Part shown: in pieces, positions 28,371 to 36,014 of the stretch
Position numbering within the stretch: position 1 is the stretch's first letter
How the letters are laid out: each line of letters begins with the position of its first letter
Assembly (NCBI RefSeq): GCF_002160755.1
Contig: NZ_NFLE01000002.1
Coordinates: 62,001 to 126,000 of the forward strand
Source of the DNA: Lachnoclostridium sp. An14
Lineage (GTDB): Bacteria > Bacillota > Clostridia > Lachnospirales > Lachnospiraceae
Length of the DNA stretch: 64,000 bases
Direction of reading: 5' to 3'
Position numbers and translations under genes: made by a program
The notes under the pieces: generated by a model
Database searches by the model: none
What the model saw: the letters and a program-made list of their open reading frames with translations, nothing else
What the model was told of the DNA's origin: nothing

Positions 28371-28383
28371 AATGTGCTACAAT
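28355..28383 (+). promoter_or_regulatory. Promoter of the NitT/TauT-type ABC operon
   Basis: TACAAT at 28378-28383 with the extended -10 TGC before it, and a weak TGTTAA -35 at 28355-28360 (17-base spacing). It overlaps the candidate PhoP boxes of the divergent pstS promoter. Confidence 0.55.
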
Positions 28384-28389
28384 GGTTTT

Positions 28390-28505
28390 GTCCGCCGGTT
28401 CCGGGAGGAGTGCGGGCCCCTTTTCGCGGGCCTGTACGGCTGGTGTCTAAGCTCAACCTTGATTATCCCTTAGAAACACGCAGCCGCCGGAGGGCATTTT
28501 TTTGT
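28390..28505 (+). ncRNA. Structured leader RNA upstream of the ABC transporter
   Basis: The 235-base leader begins with GGCCC/GGGCC and then a long, bulged stem pairing CGGCTGGTGTCTAAG (28438-28452) with CTTAGAAACACGCAGCCG (about 28469-28486). GC-rich sequence and TTTTTTT (28497-28503) follow. This looks like a riboswitch or attenuator. I tested it by eye against the TPP, guanidine-I and cobalamin consensus sequences and saw no match. Confidence 0.4.
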
Positions 28506-28625
28506 AAAATCCATCAAATTCTGAGTGGCGCGGCTGAACGGTTTCCTTTTTTGTCCACACCAACCCGCCCTGTCCCACATATCATAAAGTATCCCGGAGC
28601 AATATCCACAGCAAGGAGGTACCTT

Positions 28626-29402
28626 ATGACACCGTTTCTTGACGTTTCCGGGGTCAGTTTCTCCTACCATACCATGGAGGGGGAAACAAAGGCCCTTTCC
28701 CATATATCCTTTACCGTTGAAAATGGAGAATTCATCGCCGTGGTCGGCCCGTCCGGCTGCGGAAAATCCACCCTCCTCACCCTGCTCTGCGGACTGGCGG
28801 AGCCGGAGGAGGGCACTGTCCTGCTAAACGGCCTTCCCGTCTCCCAGGATCACAGCCGCATCGGCTATATGTTTCAGCGGGACTGCCTGTTAGAATGGCG
28901 CTCCGTCCTCTCAAACGTCTCCCTGGGGCTGGAAATCCAGCGCCGTCTCACCCCGGAGGCCAAAAAAGAGCTGCTTTCCATGCTGGAAACCTACGGCCTG
29001 GGCGATTTCGTAAACTCCCGCCCCTCGGAACTGTCCGGCGGGATGCGCCAGCGGGCGGCCCTGATCCGCACCCTGGCCCTGAAACCGGATCTTCTCCTGT
29101 TAGACGAACCCTTTTCCGCCCTGGACTACCAGACCAGGCTTTCCGTCTGCGACGACATCAGCTCCATCCTCCGGGCCAGCAAAAAGACGGCCATCCTGGT
29201 CACCCACGACCTGTCAGAGGCCATCAGCGCGGCGGACCGCGTCCTGGTCCTCTCCTCCCGCCCAGGGCGCCTGAAGGCAGAGATCCCCCTATCCTTCTCC
29301 GGCGAAACCCGCCCCATCCACCGGCGGAATATGCCGGAATTTTCTTCTTATTTCAATCTTGTGTGGAAGGAGCTGAAATCTGATGACAAACATAACTCCT
29401 GA
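28626..29402 (+). CDS. ABC transporter ATP-binding protein, NitT/TauT (SsuB/TauB) type
   Basis: ATPase of an importer for a small organic substrate such as a sulfonate, nitrate, thiamine precursor or similar. The 258-residue protein shows Walker [10 protein letters not shown] (about 40-48), LSGGMRQRAALIRTLALKP and Walker B LLLLDEPFSALD, followed by ILVTHDLSEAI. The ATG at 28626 has a strong AAGGAGGT site; upstream codons in frame belong to the leader. Its end overlaps the permease start by 20 bases. No substrate-binding protein gene is in the neighbourhood. Confidence 0.9.
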   Translation: MTPFLDVSGVSFSYHTMEGETKALSHISFTVENGEFIAVVGPSGCGKSTLLTLLCGLAEPEEGTVLLNGLPVSQDHSRIGYMFQRDCLLEWRSVLSNVSLGLEIQRRLTPEAKKELLSMLETYGLGDFVNSRPSELSGGMRQRAALIRTLALKPDLLLLDEPFSALDYQTRLSVCDDISSILRASKKTAILVTHDLSEAISAADRVLVLSSRPGRLKAEIPLSFSGETRPIHRRNMPEFSSYFNLVWKELKSDDKHNS

Positions 29403-30213
29403 GGGGCGGCTCACCACCTCCTCCCTCTCCCCCGCCCAGGCCGCCTACCTGGCCAGGGAACGGTTTCACCGCAAACGGGTCTCCGTCCTGCGGACCATGC
29501 TCTTTATCCTCCTTCTGGCCCTGTGGGAGCTGGGCGCGGAGACGGGGGCCATCGACGACTTTATCTTCAGCTCCCCGTCCCGGGTTGTCCTCTGTTTCCT
29601 CTCCATGGCGGAAAACGGGGCCATCCTCCATCACATCGGGGTGACATTATATGAGACGGCTCTGAGCTTTTTCCTGGTGGTGGTCCTCAGCCTCCTTCTG
29701 GCCGTCCTCCTATGGAGCAGCCGCAGCATTTCCCAGGTGCTGGAGCCCTACCTGGTCATGCTCAACAGCCTGCCAAAGTCCGCCCTGGCCCCCCTCCTCA
29801 TCGTCTGGCTGGGGGCAAACCTGCGGACCATCGTGGTGGCCGCCGTGTCCGTGGCCGTATTCGGCTCCGTCATGACCCTGTACACCAGCTTTACCCAGAC
29901 GGACCGGGAGCTGATCCGCCTGATCCGCTCCCTGGGCGGAGGAAAGAAGGACGTCCTGGTGAAAATCCTTCTTCCCGCCTCCGTCCCCGTGATCATCAGC
30001 AGCATGAAGGTGAGCATCGGCCTCTGCCTGGTGGGCGTCATCATCGGCGAATTCCTGGCCGCCCGCGCCGGCTTAGGCTACCTGATCATCTACGGCCAGC
30101 AGACCTTTGCCATGGACGAAGTCGTCCTCTCCATCGCCATCCTCTGCGTGATCTCCGCCCTGTTTTATAAAGGGATTTCACTTCTGGAGAAACGGGTCAG
30201 CCCCAGCCGGTAA
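29383..30213 (+). CDS. ABC transporter permease, NitT/TauT type
   Basis: Membrane subunit partnering the preceding ATPase. The 276-residue protein has six hydrophobic helices and the BPD_transp_1 coupling loop RLIRSLGGGKKDVLVKILLPASVPVI (about 183-208). The N-terminus carries a 30-residue polar extension. The substrate cannot be told from sequence; the missing binding protein must be encoded elsewhere or the system may be partial. Confidence 0.9.
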   Translation: MTNITPEGRLTTSSLSPAQAAYLARERFHRKRVSVLRTMLFILLLALWELGAETGAIDDFIFSSPSRVVLCFLSMAENGAILHHIGVTLYETALSFFLVVVLSLLLAVLLWSSRSISQVLEPYLVMLNSLPKSALAPLLIVWLGANLRTIVVAAVSVAVFGSVMTLYTSFTQTDRELIRLIRSLGGGKKDVLVKILLPASVPVIISSMKVSIGLCLVGVIIGEFLAARAGLGYLIIYGQQTFAMDEVVLSIAILCVISALFYKGISLLEKRVSPSR

Positions 30214-30240
30214 ACAGGAGTATGGGCGCGTCTGGACGCG

Positions 30241-30350
30241 GCCGCAGGAATGGGGAAACGCCCTCTCCTGCGGCGCAACCATTGTCTTTTGCGCGGAGTG
30301 TGTCCCCCGCCGGAGGCGTTTATGTCGTAGGGGCGCAGTTTCCTATAACA
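30241..30350 (+). repeat. Dispersed repeat R2, diverged copy
   Basis: Begins with a 9-base stem GCCGCAGGA/TCCTGCGGC (30241-30249 and 30266-30274), which may serve as the ABC operon terminator. It continues with R2 elements TTGCGCGGAGTG, CCCGCCGGAGGCG and GTCGTAGGGGCGCAGTTTCC. Confidence 0.65.
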
Positions 30351-30358
30351 GAAGCAAA

Positions 30359-30402
30359 CGGCCCGCCATCCGCGTCTGCCTAGCAGACCGGACGGCGGGC
30401 CG
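30359..30402. terminator. Large hairpin after the HTH-cupin gene
   Basis: CGGCCCGCC(A)TCCG pairs with CGGA(C)GGCGGGCCG, and an inner GTCTGC/GCAGAC stem closes the loop. It lies between the convergent ABC permease and HTH-cupin genes; the T runs are short, so terminator function is likely but not certain. Confidence 0.65.
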
Positions 30403-30415
30403 AACCCCTTTGTCC

Positions 30416-30970
30416 CTATTCTTTTCCGTAATAAATCAGCATACTGATCCAGGCCACCGTCTCCCCTGTATTTTTATAGGAGTGGTCCTGGTCCGCCCGA
30501 AACCGCAGGGAATCCCCCGCCGCCAGGCAAAACACTTCCTCCCCGGCCCGGATCTCCACCTCCCCCGCAAACACGGTGAGGTACTCCTCCGTACCCGCCA
30601 TATGGGGCTGGGCCGCCAATTCCCCTCCCGCCCCGATCTCAATGCGGTACGTCTCAAACAGCCGGTCATCCCGGAAGGGAAAGGCCGGATAATTGCGGTA
30701 TTTCCCGTCCGCCTCCGTCAGCGGCTCCACCTCGTCCCCTCGAATCAGCAGGGAACTGCCGGCCCGGTCATCCACCAGAGAGGTAAAGGACACCTTATAT
30801 CCGTTGGCAATCTTCCAGAGAACGGAAATTGTCGGGTTCACATCCCCCTTCTCAATCTGCGCCAGCATACTGCGGGATACCCCCGTCTGCCTGGCGGCGG
30901 CGTCCAGCGTCAGCTTTCGTCTCTCCCGTATTTCCTTGATGTTGTTTCCAATTACTTTCTGCAAATCCAT
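30416..30970 (-). CDS. XRE-type HTH and cupin-domain transcriptional regulator
   Basis: A 184-residue regulator with an N-terminal HTH_3 domain (about 6-60; KLTLDAAARQTGVSRSMLAQ, then PTISVLWKIANG) and a C-terminal cupin sensor domain (about 105-180; AEEYLTVFAGEVEIRAGEEV-like region and FRADQDHSYKNTGE). Such proteins usually control a neighbouring transporter or amino-acid/polyamine genes. It diverges from a LysE exporter with a 93-base shared promoter region, so that gene is the probable target. Confidence 0.9.
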   Translation of the reverse strand: MDLQKVIGNNIKEIRERRKLTLDAAARQTGVSRSMLAQIEKGDVNPTISVLWKIANGYKVSFTSLVDDRAGSSLLIRGDEVEPLTEADGKYRNYPAFPFRDDRLFETYRIEIGAGGELAAQPHMAGTEEYLTVFAGEVEIRAGEEVFCLAAGDSLRFRADQDHSYKNTGETVAWISMLIYYGKE

Positions 30971-30982
30971 AAGCGCCCTCTG

Positions 30983-31011
30983 TTGACATTATATTAGATT
31001 AATAGTACAAT
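30983..31011 (+). promoter_or_regulatory. Promoter of the LysE-type exporter, overlapping the regulator promoter
   Basis: TTGACA (30983-30988), 17 bases, TACAAT (31006-31011). On the opposite strand a TATAAT (30994-30989) lies inside this spacer, so the two divergent promoters interlock and a single bound regulator could control both. Confidence 0.8.
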
Positions 31012-31063
31012 ATAAGAGAAATTTTATATCAAATCATTACTTATTTCAAGGAGGTATCCGCAT

Positions 31064-31645
31064 ATGTTTCCCTGGGTAAACTTTCTCTCTTATGCCGTCA
31101 TCACAGCTGCCACTCCCGGCCCCAACAACCTTATGTCTCTGTCCAACGCCGGCAGAATGGGCTTTTCCAAAGCCTTTCCCTTCAACCTCGGCATTGGAGT
31201 GGGCTTTTCCGCTGTCTCCCTGGCCTGCGCCTTCTTCTGCGGCGCTCTCACCAGCCTCATTCCCAGGCTGAAATTTCCCATGCTGGTCATTGGCGCGGCC
31301 TATATGCTCCGGCTCGCCTGGAAAACCATGAAAAGCCCTGCCGTGACGGAAGAAACCCACGCTCCTGCCGGTTTCCTTTCCGGTCTGGCCCTCCAGTTTA
31401 TCAATCCCAAGATCTACATCTACTGCATCGTCTCCATGGAAACCTATATTCTTCCGTTTTATCAGGGAAACTGGGGAGCTCTGGCCCTTTTCGCCCTGCT
31501 GCTGGCCCTGATCGGTTTCTCCTTTACGGTGTGCTGGGCCGCTTTCGGCTCCGTATTTCAGCTGCTCTTTTCCAAATACGCCAGGATCACCAACCCTGTC
31601 ATGGCCCTGCTGCTGGTATACTGCGCCCTCTCCCTGTTCCGGTAG
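31064..31645 (+). CDS. LysE family translocator
   Basis: Amino-acid or metabolite exporter in the cytoplasmic membrane. The 193-residue protein has the family start (PWVNFLSYAVITAATPGPNN, with the conserved TPGPN), five or six hydrophobic helices and GLALQFINPKIYIYCIV. ATG with AAGGAGGT at 9 bases. Likely controlled by the divergent HTH-cupin protein. Substrate unknown. Confidence 0.9.
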   Translation: MFPWVNFLSYAVITAATPGPNNLMSLSNAGRMGFSKAFPFNLGIGVGFSAVSLACAFFCGALTSLIPRLKFPMLVIGAAYMLRLAWKTMKSPAVTEETHAPAGFLSGLALQFINPKIYIYCIVSMETYILPFYQGNWGALALFALLLALIGFSFTVCWAAFGSVFQLLFSKYARITNPVMALLLVYCALSLFR

Positions 31646-31660
31646 GCCGGTTTCCTACCG
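31640..31660. terminator. Bidirectional hairpin that contains both convergent stop codons
   Basis: CGGTAGG/CCTACCG. The TAG of the LysE gene (31643-31645) lies in one arm and the TAG of the oxidoreductase (31657-31655) in the other. T runs are short (TTT). Confidence 0.6.
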
Positions 31661-32653
31661 TTTCCCATCCGCCGGGAACACAATCCCGATCTGTCTCCTG
31701 GCCTCGTCCAGAATCTTCATCTCCAGGGCCGACATCCCGAGAGCCCGGCGGTAATCCGCCGCCTGCACATCCCCCGCCGCGATCCAGCGGGCCGCCTGTA
31801 GGATCTCATACTCCAGGTTCCACCCGTTGTCCTCCTCAAACACCGTTTCCCTCTCTCCGCTCCGGTAGCAGATTTCCACCTTTCCCGGCCGGGAGACACC
31901 GGAAAACACCATGGTGCCGTCCTCACCCTGGATCTCACACCCGATTTTTCCCGTGGCAATTTTAGAATAAGAAAGCTCCGCCTCCATCCCCGGATAAAGG
32001 CCTAACACCAGGCCGGCGCCGTCCGCTCCGCTCTCCAAAAACAGTCCGTGGGCCATCAGGCCCTCCGGCTCTCCAAAAAGCTCTGCCATCATCCGCACGC
32101 AGTAAACCCCGATGTCCATAAGCGCCCCGTTGGAAAGCTCCGGCTTAAAGGCGTTCTCCACGATGCCCCGGCGGAAATTGTCATACCGGGAGGAATACTG
32201 GCAGTACCGCAGAGAGGCCCGGCGCACCGTCCCCAGCTTTGGAAGGGCATTCCGGATGGCCTCCATGGCCGGATCATAGGCATGGCGCACCGCCTCCACC
32301 AAAAACACTCCATGTTCGTCCGCCGTCCGCTCCAGGATGTTCCACTCCTCCAGGTTCGACACCGCCGGTTTTTCCACAATCACGTGCTTTCCCGCCTCCA
32401 GCGCCATCCTGGCCTGCTCAAAATGGCAGCAGTTGGGGCTGGCGATGTAAATACAGTCTGCCAGAGGAGAGGAAACCAGCTCCTCCAGGCTGCAGCAGCT
32501 CCCCGCCGCCCCCCGTTTGGCCGCGAATTCCGCCGCCTTTTCCCCGCTTCTGGAATAGACGATTCCCAGCTCCACGCCCTCGCAGCTCTCCACCGCGTCC
32601 AGAAAGTGCTCCACAATATTCCCTGTTCCAATGGTACCGATTTTTAAGGTCAT
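31655..32653 (-). CDS. Gfo/Idh/MocA family oxidoreductase
   Basis: NAD(P)-dependent sugar or cyclitol dehydrogenase family. The 332-residue protein has the N-terminal nucleotide motif KIGTIGTGNIVEHFLDAV, the family EKP motif in HVIVEKPAVSNLEEWNIL (about residue 92-96), and an alpha/beta C-terminal domain with SNGALMDIGVYCVRMMAEL. The ATG at 32651-32653 has a GGGAGGAG site. Substrate not determinable. Confidence 0.9.
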   Translation of the reverse strand: MTLKIGTIGTGNIVEHFLDAVESCEGVELGIVYSRSGEKAAEFAAKRGAAGSCCSLEELVSSPLADCIYIASPNCCHFEQARMALEAGKHVIVEKPAVSNLEEWNILERTADEHGVFLVEAVRHAYDPAMEAIRNALPKLGTVRRASLRYCQYSSRYDNFRRGIVENAFKPELSNGALMDIGVYCVRMMAELFGEPEGLMAHGLFLESGADGAGLVLGLYPGMEAELSYSKIATGKIGCEIQGEDGTMVFSGVSRPGKVEICYRSGERETVFEEDNGWNLEYEILQAARWIAAGDVQAADYRRALGMSALEMKILDEARRQIGIVFPADGKR

Positions 32654-32680
32654 CCTGTCTCCTCCCTCTTTCTGCGTCAA

Positions 32681-32747
32681 AACGCCCCTGGGCCCCCTCT
32701 CCTCCAGGCTCCTGCCCGGAGGGAGAGCAAAACGGCCCAGGGGCGTT
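32681..32747 (-). terminator. Long hairpin upstream of the oxidoreductase gene
   Basis: A perfect 14-base stem AACGCCCCTGGGCC/GGCCCAGGGGCGTT encloses a second stem (CTCTCCTCC with GGAGGGAGAG). On the minus strand TTTT follows. It most likely ends the transcript coming from gpmI and the R3 repeats; it could also attenuate the oxidoreductase gene. Confidence 0.7.
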
Positions 32748-32798
32748 CCCTCCTATTTCCCGGCGTTTTCCGCCGTCTGTTTCCTCTCTTATTTACGC

Positions 32799-33001
32799 TG
32801 AAAGCCCCGAATGGCGGCGATATAGTTGTGCGTGCTCGCACGCACAACTATATCGGCATCAGACGGGCAAGACGGTATGAGAAAGTAGGGCGGCAGCCCG
32901 GATTTCGAATACCGTCGGCAGATGGCGGGAACGCCGTAGGCGTGGAGCCATCTGGCTTTCATGATTCGTGATGACCGCGTCAGCGGTCATGTCCGCTTGC
33001 T
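32799..33001 (+). repeat. Dispersed repeat R3, tandem copy 1
   Basis: 203-base unit beginning TGAAAGCCCCGAATGGCG. It contains a 17-base perfect inverted repeat with a 2-base loop (arm GATATAGTTGTGCGTGC), then GACGGTAT/ATACCGTC, CAGATGGC/GCCATCTG and ATGACCGC/GCGGTCAT. No open frame of note. Accounts for most of the 537-base gap 32654-33190 together with copy 2. Confidence 0.92.
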
Positions 33002-33203
33002 CTGAAAGCCCCGGATGGCGGCGATATAGTTGTGCGTGCTCGCACGCACAACTATATCGGCATCAGACGGGCAAGACGGTATGAGAAAGGAGGGCGATAG
33101 CCCGGATTTCGAATACCGTCGGCAGATGGCGGGAACGCCGTAGGCGTGGAGCCATCTGGCTTTCATGATTCGCGATGACCGCGTTAGCGGTCATGTCCGC
33201 TTG
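33002..33203 (+). repeat. Dispersed repeat R3, tandem copy 2 overlapping the gpmI 3' end
   Basis: Nearly identical to copy 1, with few mismatches (for example GAATGG/GGATGG, AAAGTAGGGCGGCAG/AAAGGAGGGCGATAG). Its final bases (33191-33203) encode the last codons and the TGA stop of gpmI on the minus strand. Confidence 0.92.
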
Positions 33204-34735
33204 ATGAGCAGGGACGTTCCTGTCATCTCTTTCGGCTGCTCCATACCCATAAGCTCAATCAGGGTGGGCGCAATGTCTGCCAGGCAGCCGCCCTCTCTCA
33301 GCTTGTAAGACGGGTCGGCGTTCACCAGGATGAACGGCACCGGGTTGGTGGTGTGTGCCGTCCAGGGCTCGCCGGTGCCGTAGTCCACCAGCTGCTCCGC
33401 GTTTCCGTGGTCCGCGCAGATAAACAGCACGCCGTTCACTTCCTTGATGGCGTCCACCGTTTTGCCTACGCAGGCATCCACGGTCTCGATGGCCTTGATG
33501 GCCGCATTCTCCACGCCGGTGTGTCCCACCATATCCGGGTTCGCGAAGTTGATGATGATCACGTCGTATTTTCCGGACTTGATCGCCTCCACCAGTTTCT
33601 CACAAACCTCCGGAGCGCTCATCTCCGGCTGCAGATCGTAGGTGGCCACCTTCGGGGACTTCACCAGGATGCGGTCCTCGCCGGGGTTCGGCTCCTCCAC
33701 GCCGCCGTTGAAGAAGAAGGTCACGTGGGCATATTTCTCCGTCTCCGCGATTCTCGCCTGTTTCAGCCCATTGGCTGCCAGGAACTCACCGAAGGTATTG
33801 GTAATGGTCTGCTTGTGGAAGGCCACCAGCTTGTTTCCAATGGTCTCATCGTAATCCGTAAAGCAGACATAGGTCACATCCAGCCGGCGGTCACGGGCAA
33901 AGCCGCTGAATTCATCGTCGCAGAAGGCTCTGGTGATCTCTCTTGCCCGGTCCGGACGGAAGTTGTAGAAAATAATGGAATCCTTGTCCTGGATGGTAGC
34001 TACCGGCTTTCCGTCCTTCACCACGCAGAAGGGAACCACAAACTCGTCCGTCTTCTCGTCGTCGTAGGATGCCTGAATTCCGCCGGTGGCGGACTCCGCC
34101 GTGCCGCCCTCGCCCAGGGTCATGCAGCGGTACGCCTTCTCCACCCGATCCCAACGATTGTCACGGTCCATGGCGTAGTAGCGTCCCATCACGGAGGCCA
34201 CCTGGCCTACGCCGATCTCCGCCATCTTCGCCTCCAGCTCTGCCACGAAATCCTTTCCGGATGCCGGTGGAGTGTCACGGCCGTCTAAGAAACAGTGTAC
34301 ATACACCTTCTCCAGGCCGTTTCTCTTGGCCAGCTCCAGCAGGCCGTAAATGTGGGTGTTGTGGCTGTGTACGCCGCCGTCGGACACCAGTCCATAAAGG
34401 TGAAGGGCAGAGCCATTCTCCTTGCAGCTCTTCACCGCCGCCAGGAACGCCTCGTTCTCAAAGAAATCCCCGTCCTGAATGGACTTGGTGATTCTGGTCA
34501 GCTCCTGGTATACGATTCTTCCGGCTCCCATGTTCAGATGGCCCACCTCAGAGTTTCCCATCTGTCCATCGGGAAGACCTACCGCCATGCCGCTGGCATT
34601 TCCCTTCACAAAGGGGCACTGGCTCATCAGCTGGGTCATCACCGGAGTCTTTGCCTCGCACACTGCGTTGTGCTCACAATTATCATTTAATCCATACCCG
34701 TCCAGTATCATCAGTACTACCGGTCTCTTATCCAT
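33191..34735 (-). CDS. gpmI: 2,3-bisphosphoglycerate-independent phosphoglycerate mutase
   Basis: Interconverts 3- and 2-phosphoglycerate, Mn-dependent. The 514-residue protein starts MDKRPVVLMILDGYGLND with the first metal Asp, has the phospho-serine in GQMGNSEVGHLNMGAGRIV (about residue 62), HSHNTHIYGL, FLDGRDTPP, NFANPDMVGHTGV and ICADHGNAE. ATG at 34733-34735 with AAGGAG. The last three codons and stop come from the R3 repeat (ends LLIKRT), so the original C-terminus may have been altered. Part of the gap-pgk-tpiA-gpmI cluster. Confidence 0.96.
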   Translation of the reverse strand: MDKRPVVLMILDGYGLNDNCEHNAVCEAKTPVMTQLMSQCPFVKGNASGMAVGLPDGQMGNSEVGHLNMGAGRIVYQELTRITKSIQDGDFFENEAFLAAVKSCKENGSALHLYGLVSDGGVHSHNTHIYGLLELAKRNGLEKVYVHCFLDGRDTPPASGKDFVAELEAKMAEIGVGQVASVMGRYYAMDRDNRWDRVEKAYRCMTLGEGGTAESATGGIQASYDDEKTDEFVVPFCVVKDGKPVATIQDKDSIIFYNFRPDRAREITRAFCDDEFSGFARDRRLDVTYVCFTDYDETIGNKLVAFHKQTITNTFGEFLAANGLKQARIAETEKYAHVTFFFNGGVEEPNPGEDRILVKSPKVATYDLQPEMSAPEVCEKLVEAIKSGKYDVIIINFANPDMVGHTGVENAAIKAIETVDACVGKTVDAIKEVNGVLFICADHGNAEQLVDYGTGEPWTAHTTNPVPFILVNADPSYKLREGGCLADIAPTLIELMGMEQPKEMTGTSLLIKRT

Positions 34736-34987
34736 GATACATTTCTCCTTCCATGTAGCTGCATTCCGCGGCCGGCAGACACACCGCCTGCTCCCGCCGC
34801 CGGTACCGGAGCCGTCCGGACTGCCTCGGCACCACTTCCCGTGCCGCGCCCATCCCCGCTCCGCAATCACGGCAGACGCGTTGAAACGCCTGCCGCAAAC
34901 ACATTCCTCCGGCCACAGGCCATCCGGAACTTCCTGTTCTGGTTTCTATTTTCCGCTTTTTCGCGGATCCGATCCCACTTAATTACC

Positions 34988-35189
34988 GATGTTGGGGTCA
35001 AAAGGTATTTTGACCCCTTTGATACCGGATTGCTCCGCACTACGTGCTCCCGCAATCCTCAAAACATTCATAATCCGCTCATTTTTCTACGAAAAATGGC
35101 TGCTTATTCATGTTTTGGCGGGTCCCACGGTCAAAAATCCTCTTGCAAGCAAGCTTGCATCGGATTTCCGACCCTTTGACCCTGGTATC
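34988..35189 (+). repeat. Dispersed repeat R1, full copy between gpmI and tpiA
   Basis: About 200 bases. It opens with a perfect hairpin GGGGTCAAAA-GGTA-TTTTGACCCC (34993-35016), then a segment shared with 4260-4340, then a segment shared in inverted form with 25111-25180 that ends CTTTGACCCTGGTATC. Ends three bases before the tpiA stop. The rest of the gap (34736-34987) holds no gene; only a CCGC/GCGG stem-loop near 34955 was seen. Confidence 0.85.
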
Positions 35190-35191
35190 AA

Positions 35192-35944
35192 TTACTTATT
35201 GTAGCAAACGATCTTGCCGAAATCCGGCTTTAAGGACGCGCCGCCTACCAGGCCGCCGTCGATGTCCTCCATGGCGAACAGCTCTGCCGCGTTGCCCGCG
35301 TTTACAGAACCGCCGTACTGGATGCGGATCTCCGCTGCCGTAGCGTCATCGTAAATCTCAGCGATGCACTGACGGATGCCCTTGCAGACTTCCTCTGCCT
35401 GCTGGGAGGTAGCCGTCTTGCCCGTTCCGATAGCCCAGATGGGCTCGTAAGCGATCACCAGGTTCTTCGCCTGATCTGCCGTCACGTTCTGAAGGCCGAT
35501 CTTCACCTGCTGGCGGATGAAGTCCATGGTGATGCCCTGCTCTCTCTGCTCTAAGGACTCGCCGCAGCACATAATGGGGGTGATGCCGTGCTCAATGGCC
35601 TTTAACACCTTCTTATTGATGTCCGCGTCCGTCTCCTTAAAGTAGTCACGTCTCTCGGAGTGGCCCAGGATCACGTACTTTACGCCGGCGTCTACCAGCA
35701 TCTTCGGAGCGATCTCGCCGGTGTAGGCGCCGCTCTCCTCAAAGTACATATTCTCCGCTGCCACCGCGATGTTGGTGCCCTTGCAGGCCTCCACTACCGG
35801 CACGATGTCAATGGCCGGCACGCCGAATACCACGTCCACATCCTCATTCTGTACCAGGGGCTTTAAGGTCTCAACCAGGGCAACCGCCTCGCTGGGAGTC
35901 ATGTTCATTTTCCAGTTGCCCGCAATAATCTTTCTTCTTGCCAT
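35192..35944 (-). CDS. tpiA: Triose-phosphate isomerase
   Basis: Interconverts dihydroxyacetone phosphate and glyceraldehyde-3-phosphate. The 250-residue protein shows the substrate Lys in AGNWKMN (about 8-14), the electrophile His in [11 protein letters not shown] (about 95), the catalytic Glu in [16 protein letters not shown] (about 167) and the phosphate loop [13 protein letters not shown]. Normal length. Between pgk and gpmI on the same strand. Confidence 0.98.
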   Translation of the reverse strand: MARRKIIAGNWKMNMTPSEAVALVETLKPLVQNEDVDVVFGVPAIDIVPVVEACKGTNIAVAAENMYFEESGAYTGEIAPKMLVDAGVKYVILGHSERRDYFKETDADINKKVLKAIEHGITPIMCCGESLEQREQGITMDFIRQQVKIGLQNVTADQAKNLVIAYEPIWAIGTGKTATSQQAEEVCKGIRQCIAEIYDDATAAEIRIQYGGSVNAGNAAELFAMEDIDGGLVGGASLKPDFGKIVCYNK

Positions 35945-36014
35945 GATTCGTTACCTCATTTTCTATTTTTCATCTGAGCGGCCGCTCTCCGCAGCCGCCC
36001 CAAGTAAATACCGA

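Noticed and set aside
28384-28625. TPP or guanidine riboswitch before the ABC importer
   Set aside because: The conserved core sequences of these classes are not visible, so only a generic structured leader is reported.
32799-33203. CRISPR or tRNA-like array in the tandem R3 repeats
   Set aside because: The units are 203 bases, contiguous and nearly identical, with internal hairpins; there are no spacers and no tRNA folds.
34728-34987. Small frames between gpmI and the R1 repeat
   Set aside because: They have no ribosome site and family-less, Arg/Pro-rich composition.
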